Shown here one piece after another: positions 21,597 through 31,529 of a stretch of 64,000 nt of DNA. The stretch spans positions 242,545 to 306,544 of the forward strand of contig JACEEZ010019044.1 of NCBI GenBank assembly GCA_016584305.1, written 5' to 3'. Positions within the stretch are counted from its first letter, which is position 1. Each line of letters begins with the position of its first letter. Under the pieces are notes generated by a model, which did not search any database, was not told the origin of the DNA, and saw only the letters and a program-made list of their open reading frames with translations. The translations under genes and the position numbers were made by a program. Source of the stretch: Chionoecetes opilio. Its lineage: Eukaryota; Arthropoda; Malacostraca; Decapoda; Majidae.

Positions 21597-22543
21597 CCGT
21601 ATTTTACGGCTTATAAGAAGCTGCATCTTGGATAACGCACCCTGATTTTGGAAAGAAATTTCTAAGAAAAAAAAATATAAATAAACAGATTTACTACAGG
21701 TAGGCAGTAGTAAATCTACCGATTTTCTCGGTAGCCTTCTTTTTCTTCTTCTTGTGACCTCTATCACTTAGTATCGCTTCGTAGGTCCTCTCCTCTCCTC
21801 CTCTTCCTCTTCCTCCTCCTCTCCTCTAGTATTGGCCGAAGACACCACCCCGGGAGGCGGGACACAAACCCCCAGCTAACACCCGGTAGTGGGTCCCGGT
21901 ACCCATTCACTGCTGGGTGGACCAGGGCTCAGGTTTTTTAAGGAAACATCTATTTCCGCTCTGCCCGGGGATCGAGCCCGGGACTTCACGGTTGTGAGCC
22001 GAGCGTGCTACCCCTACATTACGGAGTTCCCAAGGAGTTGCCCCGGTAGGATTCGAACTCGGGACATTGAGCTCACCACTCCAAGACGCTAACCACTCGG
22101 CCACCGCCTCTCCCGGTGGTGATCCGAAGTGTCTTACTGTTGCTCTGTTCCCATGTTCTTTGGCGTATTGTACAACTTTTAGCTTGTATGCGACAGTAAT
22201 AGTAGATAGTTTTCATGAATTCACCATGGGTGATAATTTCCAGGACTGAAAAGAGCTTGTGATACGTGTGACAGTCTGGTGGTAAATGATACATCAACAC
22301 TAGCAGACGATAGATGGCGCTGTTGGCGGCAATCTGCCGAGCCTCAGAGGCAGAACGTAAACATCACAGCGTGAGGACAGATTAGTTGATTTGAATGTCT
22401 TATGGTATTTGAAATACTTGTAACAAGTAAGTACTGAGGTACTGAGTACTGAGGAAGTACTACATTAGTCTTGGAAAACGCAAGAGCATTTTTCAGGGCA
22501 TTTTTTTGGGGGAAAAGTGCGTCTTATAAGCCGTAAAATACGG
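21597..22543 (-). mobile_element. CCGTATTTT-family MITE, copy 1 (with SINE insertion)
   Basis: Left CCGTATTTTACGGCTTATAA and right TTATAAGCCGTAAAATACGG are inverted repeats bordered by TA (one extra G at the left border). On the minus strand the interior encodes a transposase start with YKLKVVQYAKEHGNRA, a CENP-B/pogo helix-turn-helix pattern (about 22130-22220). A dimeric tRNA-SINE is inserted at about 21790-22120. Confidence 0.8.
21790..22120 (-). mobile_element. Dimeric tRNA-derived SINE
   Basis: On the minus strand a first tRNA-like head (TGGCCGAGTGGTTAGCGTC, then CGAGTTCGAATCCTACC) is followed about 40 bases later by a second (GTAGGGGTAGCACGCTCGG, then CCGGGCTCGATCCCCGGG). Then come a body and a CT-rich (GA-rich on this strand) tail at 21783-21830. 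Two pairs of A and B boxes in one unit indicate a dimeric SINE. Confidence 0.75.
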
Positions 22544-22566
22544 TACACCTCACACTGGAATAAATA

Positions 22567-22986
22567 CCGTATTTTAGGGCTTATAAGACGCTGCATTTTG
22601 GAAGACGCACCCTGATTTTGGAAAGAAATTTCTAAGAAAAAAAAAAAAAAAACAGACCAGCAAAACTGTTGTCCGATATACAGTCACTTTCACACCAGAA
22701 CACTCACTAGTCATTATCTTCATTCACCACTGCTCATCAGCCATTTTTATTTTCTAGCTTGTATGCCATAGTATAAGTAAATCATTATGTTGGCTGGCTG
22801 AACACGCAGGTCGGACGGCAGGAGTGAAAACAAACCCGACTGCGGTGGTGTGCAGCTGCGTGCCTGCCTGGTGTGCCGATCAGCTGGGTCTGGCTTTGTG
22901 GTCCTGAGTGTAAACACCTCTCATTCTCCCGTGCCTCACTACGTTGCCTGCCTCCTGTGCCTCACCACGTATTGTTTGAATTTTCA
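22567..22986 (-). mobile_element. CCGTATTTT-family MITE, copy 2, truncated by an RTE insertion
   Basis: Left terminus CCGTATTTTAGGGCTTATAA after TA. The body is nearly identical to copy 3 (25056-25825) until GTTTGAATTTTC. At that point copy 3 continues with CTGTATGCGTG while this copy switches to RTE coding sequence. The right half is not found downstream. Confidence 0.75.
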
Positions 22987-23745
22987 TGCGCTGCACGAGG
23001 AGGCAAAGCCTTTGGGACTTGAGGTCTCCTGGCTCAAGAACAAGGTCCAGGTGTTTGGAGGCTTACTAGATGAAACAGTACAGTCTGTTCATGCGTGCGG
23101 CGAGGACATTGAGATCTTGGAAAGTTTTACATACCTTGGTAGCACAGTCCATAATGATGGCGGGTCACGTCAAGAAGTCTTATGGCGGATTGGCATAGCC
23201 CACAGTGTTATGGACTCGCTCAGCAGGAGTATTTGGCGTTGTCGGTACCTGTGCAGGAAGACAAAGATCCGGATCTTCAAGTCGCTTGTGATCCCTGTCT
23301 TACTCTATGGTTGTGAGACATGGACACTAAATAGCAACTTGAAGAGACGAATCAATGTCTTTGGTAATAAGTGTCTTCGCAGAATCATGGGGTATCGCTG
23401 GGATGATTACGTGTCAAATCAGCGATTGCACCGTGAGACTGAATCGAGCCTATTACCTGCATAGTCCGCCAGCAGCAACTTCGGCTATATGGGCCTATGT
23501 GGCACGCTACCCTGAAACCGATCCTTCCCATCGGGTTGTATCTGTAAGAGACAATCCAGCATGGAGGAGGCCAAGGGGTCGCCCACAAGGCTCGTGGCTG
23601 GGGCAAGTTGGTGTATCTTGTGGAGAGCTGCTTGGTATGGGAAAGGAGCCTGCATGGGGACTCGCACGTGGTGACCCCCGGGAGTGGCGTCGTAGGGTGG
23701 GCGAGGCGACACGCCTCCCGACGTATGCCCCCAATTATTGATTTA
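22987..23745 (+). mobile_element. RTE-type LINE, 5'-truncated 3' end
   Basis: Encodes the C-terminal quarter of the RTE polyprotein: ALHEEAKPLGLEVSWLKNKV, GSTVHNDGGSRQ, LLYGCETWTLNSNLKRRI, then DPREWRRRVGEATRLP. The homologue at 38.35-39.1 kb is collinear. One frame break occurs at about 23450. At the site where the 38-kb copy has a TGA stop this copy has TGG. The endonuclease and RT core are missing. Confidence 0.85.
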
Positions 23746-23856
23746 TTTAAATACATTCGTAAAATGTATTTAGTATTTTGTATTTAGATACATTTCTCCC
23801 ATGTATTTAGTATTTAGTATTTAAATACATTCAATGTATTTGGTGCCCAGCTCTGG
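23746..23856. mobile_element. hAT-type MITE end
   Basis: ATTTAAATACATT/GTATTTAGTATTT words end in GGTGCCCAGCTCTGG, the inverse of CCAGAGCTGGGCACC, a terminus typical of hAT elements. Only this end is visible because the RTE tail joins on the left. Confidence 0.5.
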
Positions 23857-23869
23857 ATGTAATCCCAAG

Positions 23870-24130
23870 TAAGGAGGTAGTGAGGTGGTGGATCTGGGTG
23901 AAGCCGAAACAGATGAGGATGACATAGTTTTGTTATGTAATAAGAAGGAATAAAGTGTTGTAAAAATGACAAGAAATGGCGGTGGATGGACATTGACCAT
24001 GGTGAAGACTCAAGAAAACCTGTATTGCTGTGTGCAGCAAGAAATGGAAAGCCTGGAGATTTCAGAAGACATGGTAAGGGATAGGAAGGAATGGAGAAGA
24101 GTAATCGCACGTCTAACCTTAGTATGAGGA
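23870..24130 (+). mobile_element. LINE C-terminal remnant
   Basis: The peptide RDRKEWRRVIARLTL near 24070-24115 matches the terminal signature of RTE-like polyproteins. The upstream sequence is too decayed to read. It could belong to a separate LINE copy abutting the next one. Confidence 0.4.
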
Positions 24131-24905
24131 CGGGAAAAGAAGGATGTTTAAGGAAGATGATAATAGAGACTAGTAGAGAAGGCAACACAGATATTGCCAT
24201 GGCATATATTACACCAAAAACAAGATGATGGAATGGGGATTAATATCAAGAAATGTTGAACAATACAGCTATGCATATAAGGAAATTAAAGGAGCCAAGT
24301 GAAGAATTACTTTTGATGAACAATTATAACATTGGGAGGAGTGCTCTACTGAAGTAAAGTGAAGACTTATGGGGCATTAAGTGACTATTATCTAATAATG
24401 GATAATCTTATGACCCAATCGGTTGAACAAGAGAGAAGATTTCAAGGTGATGACACTCCCACAAGACTGTATCAGCTGTTCACAAAGGAGACTGACATAA
24501 CTGATAACTTATAATATTCATGGTCATTTGGAAAGACTGATCATGTAGTACAGGAGCTTACAATCTTAGCGGAGATAGTGAAACAAAGGGACTTAAGATA
24601 TAGAAAGGGAAGATACAATAATGGGAAGGCAAACTTTGTGGGATTACAAAATTTCTTTGCTATTACAAAATTTCTTTGCTAAATATAACTTGAGGCCCTT
24701 CCATAAGGCAGAAAGTATGCAGGAGATATGGAAAAAATCTCGTAGAAATTTATGATACTGCTGTTGAAAAGTGTGGTGTGTGCCAGAGTTAACGGGTAAA
24801 GAGAACTGGAAGAAGGACTGGTTCAATAGCAGCTGTGATAGCATATAGAAAAAGAGATGATTCGTGTAAGAGATGGAGAAGGAATATGAATGTTATGTAA
24901 TGCAT
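24130..24905 (+). mobile_element. Old LINE, endonuclease part (continues at 26.88-29.1 kb)
   Basis: Across many frameshifts the strand reads AMAYI, YQEMLNN, LMTQSVEQ and SDHVVQELTIL, in the order of an APE-type endonuclease (the SDH motif is the catalytic histidine region). RYRKGRY, FFAKYNLRPFHK and ENWKKDWFN from the linker follow. The next domain of the same polyprotein resumes at 26.88 kb, so SINE and MITE insertions separate the parts. Local duplications such as the repeated ATTACAAAATTTCTTTGCT add to the decay. Confidence 0.65.
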
Positions 24906-24934
24906 AAAATCACCAGAAGTAGCCAAGTGGGTTA

Positions 24935-25055
24935 AGCTTATTGGCTCAGTGGTCTAACGCGCCACGTTGTTCACTGCAAATTGTGGTGATGGTGTGGGTT
25001 CGACTCCCACCCAGAATGCTATGAGAAGGGAATGATTTATTTCCCAAAGGGAATA
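24935..25055 (+). mobile_element. tRNA-like SINE head, split by a MITE
   Basis: The A-box-like ATTGGCTCAGTGGTCTAACG and the B-box-like GTGGGTTCGACTCCCACC form a tRNA-like head with a long intervening loop. The body continues on the far side of MITE copy 3 (25828-25940). The acceptor ends do not pair well, so a working tRNA gene is unlikely. Confidence 0.6.
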
Positions 25056-25825
25056 CCGTATTTTAGGGCTTATAAGACGTTGCATTTTGGAAGACGCACC
25101 CTGATTTTGGAAAGAAATTTCTAAGAAAAAAAAAACAGACCAGCAAAACTGTTGTCCGATATACAGTCACTTTCACACCAGAACACTCACTAGTCATTAT
25201 CTTCATTCACCACTGCTCATCAGCCATTTTTATTTTCTAGCTTGTATGCCATAGTATAAGAAAATCATTATGTTGGCTGGCTAAACACGCAGGTCGGACG
25301 GCAGGAGTGAAAACAAACCCGACTGCGGTGGTGTGCAGCTGCGTGCCTGCCTGGTGTGCCGATCAGCTGGGTCTGGCTTTGTGGTCCTGAGTGTAAACAC
25401 CTCTCATTCTCCCGTGCCTCACTACGTTGCCTGCCTCCTGTGCCTCACCACGTATTGTTTGAATTTTCCTGTATGCGTGTAGTATTTGTGATGGCTGCAT
25501 GTACATAAGTCTACAAACTTTCATCTGATGTAACAAACAAAGTTCCTTATACACGGAATGGCTGTTGGTACCAATCTGCCAGGGCGGAATGGCTCCCGCC
25601 AGTACCGCAGTAAATAGCACAGCGTGAAGGCAGATAGTTGATTTGAACGTCTTATGGTATTTGAAATACTTGTAACAGATAAGTACTGAGGTTACATCAT
25701 ATAAGAGGCTGAATTGAATAGCTACCTAAACTAACCTCCTACAACATTCATCTTGGAAGGCGCATGAGTACTTTTCAGGGTATTTTTGTGGGAAAAATGT
25801 GCGTCTTATAAGCCATAAAATACGG
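25056..25825 (-). mobile_element. CCGTATTTT-family MITE, copy 3, intact
   Basis: Complete copy with inverted termini CCGTATTTTAGGGCTTATAA and, from the right, CCGTATTTTATGGCTTATAA, bordered by TA (25054-25055, 25826-25827). Length 770 bases. It lies inside a SINE. The interior is shared with copies 2 and 4. Confidence 0.88.
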
Positions 25826-25827
25826 TA

Positions 25828-25947
25828 CCACCCCGAGTCAGAATGTCCGTTGGAAGGACATGCTGCCGGGATTCATAAGGGCTAATTGTCGGCTCAGGGC
25901 AGAGTATTGCTCTGTTGGTCTATCCCCCTATGGAACATTACATTAGT
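25828..25947 (+). mobile_element. SINE body, continuation
   Basis: CCACCCCGAGTCAGAATGTC to CTGTTGGTCTATCCCCC continues the SINE interrupted by MITE copy 3. It separates copy 3 from the inverted copy 4. Confidence 0.5.
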
Positions 25948-25949
25948 TA

Positions 25950-26715
25950 CCGTATTTTATGGCTTATAAGACGCACTTTTTACCCCCAAAAATACCCTGA
26001 AAAACACTCATGCGTCTTCCAAGACGAATGTTGTAGGAGGTTAGCTTAGGTAGCTATTCAATTCAGCCTCTTATATGATGTAACCTCAGTACATACCTGT
26101 TAAGAGTATTTAGAATACCATAAGACATTCAAATCAATTACCAATCTGTCCTCACCCTGTGATGTTTACACGACTGGCGGGAGCCTTTCTGCCCCGGCAG
26201 ATTGGCGCCAATAGCCATTGCGTGTATAAGGAACTTTGTTTGTTACATTAAATGAAAATTTGTATACATATGTACATGCAGCCACCACAAATACTACACG
26301 CATACAGGAAAATTCAAACAATACGTGTTGAGGCACAGGAGGCAGGCAACGTAGTGAGGCACAGGAGGGCGTGAGAGGTGTTTGTTTACACTCAGGACCA
26401 CAAAGCCAGGCTCAGCTGATCGGCACATCAGGCACAGGCTGCGCACCGCCGCGGTAAGGTTTTTCACACCCGCCGTCCGACCTGCGTGCAAATGTTCAGC
26501 CAGCCAACATGACAATTTATTTATACTATCGCATACAAGCTAGAAAATAAAAATGGCTGATGAGCAGTGCTGAATGAAGATAATGAATAGTGAGTGTGTT
26601 CTTTTGTGAAAATGAATGTATATCGGACAAGTTTTGTTTCTTTTTCTTAAAAATTTCTTTCCAAAATCAGGGTGCGTCTTCCAAGATGCAGCGTCTTATA
26701 AGCCGTAAAATACGG
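25950..26715 (+). mobile_element. CCGTATTTT-family MITE, copy 4, intact and inverted
   Basis: 766 bases, TA-bordered (25948-25949, 26716-26717), with the same inverted termini and the interior reversed relative to copy 3. The two full copies thus form a head-to-head pair about 120 bases apart. Divergence between them is spread along the length. Confidence 0.88.
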
Positions 26716-26880
26716 TACCTGTCCCAGCCTTCCATGACCAGTGAGAGCTTATATTCGAGGGCTGCAGCAGCCCTTCGGAATCCCCTCAGAACAACCATCA
26801 CAACGACAAGAGAGAAGAGAGTAATGAAGAAAGAAGTAAGAAGAGAGAAGGACACATCCCCCCCTTGACCCCGGCGATAC
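26716..26880. other. Short unclassified spacer
   Basis: A GA-rich region follows CCTGTCCCAGCCTTCC. It may be the end of an interrupted SINE or LINE; not recognised. Confidence 0.3.
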
Positions 26881-27889
26881 AGTTACAACAAGACAAGAAG
26901 TCAAGAGAACTAGATATAAATATGTAAAAGTCTGTAGAGAAGAGGAAAGGAACATATAAAAAGATACTGTAGAAAAATGTAAAAAGGAGCAGGCTTGTCA
27001 AAGGGAAGCTAAAACAGAGAAAAAAGTTAACAAGCTGAAAGTAAAAGAGATGGTTAACAATAAACCAGAAACACAAGTTGAAATTATGGATCAATGTTTC
27101 AAGCAGGTTTTATGGGGAAAAATGAATTTGTGGATGAACAGTTCATGAAAAGAGGCACAGTACTGAGTGATATTAAAGTTGAAATACATGAAATTCAGAA
27201 ACTATTGGAAACCTAGGATGTAAGAAAGACTCTAGGTCTAGACTGAGTCCAACAGGATTTAGAAGGAATCAAGTGATCAATTGGTGGATAAAGTGTATAA
27301 CCTATGTAATTGCATGCCCTCAAATGCTGAGACACCAAATAATACCTTAATTGTATCCTGCCATGTCACCTTTTCCCCTTCATAAACGTATTTGAATGTC
27401 TCATGGATACTAAGCTGTTTCAGTGATGCCTCTTTTTTTTTTAGTTAGCTTCTGGTAACACATAAGAAATGCAGCCACAGCTTCCACATCATCGCTAAAG
27501 ATAATCATCTTGTTTGTTTATCCACATTTTGATATTACCAGCTGGTCCAGCCCACTCCCACCTATGTGATCCCTGGGAAAACCCCAGCTGGTAAAAGCCT
27601 TCTGGCAATACGCAGCAATAAACATTGACATGAATTGCCCCCTGTAAAGCTGCCTTAAAAGGGAGACAGAGAGGTTTGTGAGGAAAAACTGTGTCAGGGT
27701 GGAGAGGTGTATAATTGGAGTACCAAACAGTTCAGTGCTGTCACCAACCATGTTTCTGATTTACATTAACAACATGGTGCATGGCCTTAGTCAGGTGAGC
27801 ATGATGTACAAATTATGAAGCAGGTTTAAAATGAGGGGCATTGCAGACTGTTAGAGGATGATGATATAAGATATGAGGCGTCCCGCATA
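26881..27889 (+). mobile_element. Old LINE, linker and first part of reverse transcriptase
   Basis: Broken frames read YKYVKVCREEERN, VEKCKKEQ, KVNKLKVKEMVNNKPETQVE, MDQCFKQV and DQLVDKVYN, the linker before RT in this LINE type. Then GVPNSSVLSPTMFLIYINN corresponds to the GVPQGSVLxPxLFxIYIND motif. The sequence is cut at 27889 by a hairpin MITE and resumes at 28134. Confidence 0.65.
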
Positions 27890-28133
27890 AGAAGGGCCAC
27901 TCGCGACCCCCCGGCCAAAACCGAGATAACAGCACGTACAGCACTCTATAGAGGGCTTAACTTTTGCGTGGGAGTAGATGAGTGTCCCTTTGAACACTTT
28001 ATTTGAAGGGTACAGTGTTCGAAGGGACACTCATCCACTCCCACACGAAAGTTAAGACCTCAATAGAGTGCTATACATACTTATCTCGGTTTTGGCCGGG
28101 GTGGCACGAGCGGCCCGGCCCTTATCATCTGGC
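27890..28133. mobile_element. Hairpin (foldback) MITE, about 244 bp
   Basis: Arms of about 105 bases (about 27893-27999 and 28016-28130) are near-perfect inverse complements with a loop of about 15 bases. Shared segments include GGCCAAAACCGAGATAA and GATGAGTGTCCCTT. It interrupts the LINE coding sequence, and removing it rejoins the two halves. Confidence 0.8.
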
Positions 28134-28630
28134 CCCATATATTCTCCGGCCTCATATATGAATGGAGTAAGAAGTGGAAAATGGAGTTTATTGCAAAAGA
28201 AGTGCAAAATATTAGGAGTTGGTAGGAGTGCAAAGTGGATAAAATGGTTAAAAAATGGGAAACGAGATAATAACTAAAGCAAGTGAAGAAAGGACTTTGG
28301 AGTAATAATTCAAAAAAACTTTCCACCGAAACATTAGATCGGCATTTGTCTATATGGATGAGGATATGCTAAAAAAAGTTGTGGCCATGACTTATCAAAT
28401 TAGAGAATATACGATGGTGGTGAGGTCTCTGCTCAAGAAAGATATAAAGAAAGTTGAGATAATACAAAGAGTGAAAGATGGTTCCTAGTCTGGTAGATCT
28501 GACATATGAGTAAGGAGAGATAGGAGAAACTGGGTTTGAGGTCATTGAAGGAAAAAGAAGGAGGACACTTGATAGTGGTATTAAAAACACAGACTAGAAT
28601 AGAAAGAATTGACAAAGAAGACATGCATGC
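28134..28630 (+). mobile_element. Old LINE, RT end and thumb region
   Basis: Reads EWSKKWKMEF, AKKCKILGVGRSAK, then (frameshifted) LGVIIQKN, IKKVE, and VIEGKRRRTL. These are the palm-end and thumb landmarks that follow the ADD motif in CR1/Jockey-type LINEs. Copy is contiguous across the hairpin MITE and the SINE. Confidence 0.65.
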
Positions 28631-28640
28631 AAGTGGTGTA

Positions 28641-28945
28641 AAGGTAAGGTAAAGATGGGAGCATACGCTAAGCTGCGCGTGGCATGCGGTGCTCATCTCC
28701 GTACGTGGCATTAGCCCTTAGAGCCTGTGGTGGGTGAGGACCCGTTACCCCGGGACACAGGGCTAGTGTGACTCCCGGGTTACCACAGTTACCTTCCCCA
28801 GGTTACCCCAGGTACCCATTTATCAACCTCGAAAGGAAAGAAGAACAGCTGGGTAGGCTGGTCACCGGCTTGCCCTGGCCCGGGATCGAACCAGGGCCCG
28901 CAGATTCGTAGCCAGGTACGCTAGCCACTGCACCACGGAGGCGAT
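28641..28945 (-). mobile_element. tRNA-derived SINE with exact 10-bp target duplication
   Basis: Perfect AAGTGGTGTA repeats at 28631-28640 and 28946-28955 flank 305 bases. On the minus strand the head has a tRNA-like A box (TGGTGCAGTGGCTAGCGTAC) and a B box (CTGGTTCGATCCCGGGCC). The body is GC-rich and ends in an A/T-poor tail with repeated AGGTAAGGTAA on the plus strand. It is inserted into the old LINE and is the clearest recent SINE in the window. Confidence 0.88.
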
Positions 28946-28955
28946 AAGTGGTGTA

Positions 28956-29110
28956 GGAGCCACATAAAGACATAAACAATATATTGAAGAAGAGAAGAGG
29001 CTTGATGGACATTAAGAAGTGCAGTTTTCCTTATCAGTGCATTGGTATGTGGAATAAGCTAAGCAATGAAATAGTAAATCCTAAAAGTATCCATAAATAA
29101 AAAATTAATA
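28956..29110 (+). mobile_element. Old LINE, C-terminal end
   Basis: Continues after the SINE: HKQYIEEEKRLDG, then CSFPYQCIGMWNKLSNEIVN in a second frame, matching the F-P-x-R-x-x-x-x-W-N-x-L terminal motif of this LINE type. Ends near an A-rich stretch at 29090-29108. Confidence 0.6.
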
Positions 29111-29995
29111 TAGACCAAATGAGATATGGAGACAGGACCCCGGCCACTACTGCAACTCATTTCCTGTACACTGGAGACCCGAATATCACGGCTCAGAGAT
29201 TAACGGATCTGCACATTCATAGATTTTTTATGGATATGAATCTAAATCATTCACTAGAAGGCATTCATGCTATTTTTGCAGCAGAAACTGTTCCTAGCGT
29301 ACTGTATTTGCCTTCACATCTAGTTTCTCTGTACCCTGATGCTAACAAGGACAATTTACTTTCTCGTTGATAATATACGATGATAATAACAACATCTGGA
29401 TGATATTATATTAATAAGAATCCCTCCAATGACTGGTGAGTACCATTAATTAACTTAAATTCCCACTTTAAGCTGTGAACACCAGCTATTATTCCCATCT
29501 CTTAATTCCTGCTGTCATAATCTTCCTGAGAGAATAAAAATTGGAATGTATTAGATATGTAAGAATATTAGGTCCCTCCTTAGGTTGTGTGCCATTAGGT
29601 CGATTAGTAACTCATGTTCTATTGATCATTTCAGTCCTATACAATAGCAGCTGGGGTGGGTATGTACATATCTCCCCATACCCCTTCTGGATCTATCCCA
29701 ACTGTTTGTTGACATACAGCCGCCTGCAGTCACCTGCGTGGAAGCAGGAAACTTAAGTTTTGGGTGGGTTTGGGTCTGTATTCAGGTTTGGGGGCTATGA
29801 GGGAAGCGTTTGCATTATTCGTAGGGGGGTGAAGATGTCCATTATGTATACCCGACGATATTCTGATCCCGTGTATATAACAACTAGATAAATACAACTA
29901 GGCAGCTAGGTATATACACACATGCATATATTGACATAACAGTACATGGCATGGTATATTGTTTGAAGGGATTAAGTCAGAAAACTGAAGCATAC
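29111..29995. other. Intron sequence, nothing recognised
   Basis: The plus frame 29119-29370 is open but shows no domain. A G-rich patch lies at about 29758-29835. No repeat borders were found. Confidence 0.4.
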
Positions 29996-30251
29996 CTCTC
30001 ACCACCACGTCAAAGTAGGCCCCGTATCTATTTCCAGTATCTTTTTGAATTATGGACATTATATATCCCTGTGTCATTCGAATGGGCAGGTGTCAGATGA
30101 AGAGTCACATCGGTGCGTGAAGAAGACCAGTCATTGGGAAGTTGCTTGAAGTAAACTTCGTCGGGCAGATCTTTACGCAGCTTCTGGAGGGGGATAGTAA
30201 CATTGTCCCCAATGCTAGCCCTCACCGTAGCCACCTTGGATTGGTACTTAG
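29996..30251 (-). CDS. Tie-like receptor exon: Ig-like domain, with one-base frameshift
   Basis: A minus-strand acceptor (TTGTATTCCACAG) precedes position 30251 and a donor (GAGAG then GTATGC) follows position 29996. Entering in phase 1, the frame encodes VATVRASIGDNVTIPLQ and then DVTLHLTPAHSNDTGIYNV, the strands and D-x-G-x-Y motif of an Ig-like fold. Just after that motif, near 30063, the frame runs into a stop, while the next frame continues sensibly (GNRYGAYFDVVVR) to the donor. The exon is 256 bases; 255 would give the symmetric 1-1 phases of the other modules. The cause is either a one-base assembly insertion or a true frameshift allele. No canonical Ig cysteine pair is visible in this exon. 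Confidence 0.75.
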
Positions 30252-31126
30252 CTGTGGAATACAAAGTAGTTGTTATCTAATCTTTCTTTTTGATACACCT
30301 CTATGAAAGAGACCAGTAACTGATTACAAAGGTGTAAAAGAAACCAGTATACATATTGCTAATCAACAAGGGAAAAATGAAGATGGATGAAGTGGAACAC
30401 ATTGCTCTCTCACATTTGGAGCCTTTGGATTCGACAAATTTGATTTTGGCGACAGGGTTAGATTGTGTCCACAGTTTTGATTAGGCGAATACTCTCACAT
30501 TTGGCATGCATGATCTAAATTTCACATAATCTGAAGAAAAAATTTCCATTTGTAATGATGATAAATGGAGAGGTTGCAGTTTGAGAGCATAAAATCACAC
30601 AATAGCAAAAACCTAATATGATTTAAACACAATTTAAAGAATTTATTACCACCTTCCCTCACAAACAATGAAAAAAAAAGCTTAAGCTTTACTAGACACA
30701 ATTCAAAGAGCATATACAGATGCGAAAGCAATACATATATGAATAAACAGATAAGAAAAACCAACACAAGATAGAGTAGGCTCAACACTTCTGCGATAAA
30801 TTGGTGCCGATGGGGACACCGGAAAAGTGAAAATCATGAAAGTGGTGAGACAACTTTACAAGCAATATGGCTAATTGGTTCTGGTGGTTCATTGGAGTTG
30901 GGTTACTGATCCCCTGCCCCCACGCCTCTCCCCTCCATTCCTCCCTCATTCAAATGCATCTCGACAATCATAGCAGCAGCAGCATCACCTGGTGCTTCAA
31001 AATCATCTATGGAGAATGCTCATTGCTCACTTGCCTCGCACCCAAGAAAATGTGCTTTGTCGTCAATGGTGTTAGGTTCACTACATTCTTAATATTGTTA
31101 TTGATAGTACTACCATCATCGGTATT
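30252..31126. other. Gene-free stretch upstream of the Ig exon
   Basis: No further receptor exon could be recognised here. The 30867-31286 plus frame has no domain signature. Confidence 0.4.
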
Positions 31127-31200
31127 ACAGCGGAACTCCCTTTATCCGGATCATTGGGACCAAGGGTGTGCCGGATACGGGAAAATTCCGGATACAGGAA
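31127..31200. mobile_element. Pogo-type MITE left end
   Basis: TTACAGCGGAACTCCCTTTATCC with repeated CCGGATAC words. Resembles the inverse of the solo end at 16385-16436. No partner end nearby. Confidence 0.5.
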
Positions 31201-31252
31201 GGTCAATTTTCTGCAGCCTTAGGAGTGTCAGTCACCTTCATAAATTCATGTT

Positions 31253-31375
31253 TAGTTCGGGAGGTGTCTTGTCACTCCTCTCTTGAAAAGATTCAAGTCA
31301 TAGGAAGGTGGCAAAATAGAAACAGGAAGAGAGTCCAGAGTTTACCAGTATAAGGGATGAAAGAGTAAAGATACT
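31253..31375 (-). mobile_element. Jockey-like LINE 3' end, inverted copy
   Basis: This stretch is the reverse complement of the 3' coding end and UTR of the plus-strand LINE at 31.8-32.5 kb (shared GGGAGGTGTCTTGTCACTCC and TAAGGGATGAAAGAGTAAAG). The minus strand reads YLYSFIPYTGKLW. It forms an inverted pair with its neighbour. Confidence 0.65.
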
Positions 31376-31529
31376 GATTAACTCTTGTATTAGGAAGTAT
31401 CAAAATTTTACTGTTAGTACACCAGAATATCATAATTTTGACAACTAAATGCATTATGGTGATACAAAGTAAAAAATCACCATTAAGTTAACAACTGTAC
31501 AAGACAATAAAATGCATTCAGTAACATAC

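Noticed and set aside
22850..23464. A 204-codon frame that could be read as a gene
   Set aside because: It is a chance fusion of MITE sequence (to about 22986) with RTE C-terminal coding sequence.
24930..25016. Possible functional tRNA gene
   Set aside because: Has A- and B-box-like sequences, but the acceptor ends do not pair and the body continues as a SINE beyond the MITE.
30867..31286. 139-codon plus-strand frame
   Set aside because: No domain; runs through a pogo-type MITE end.
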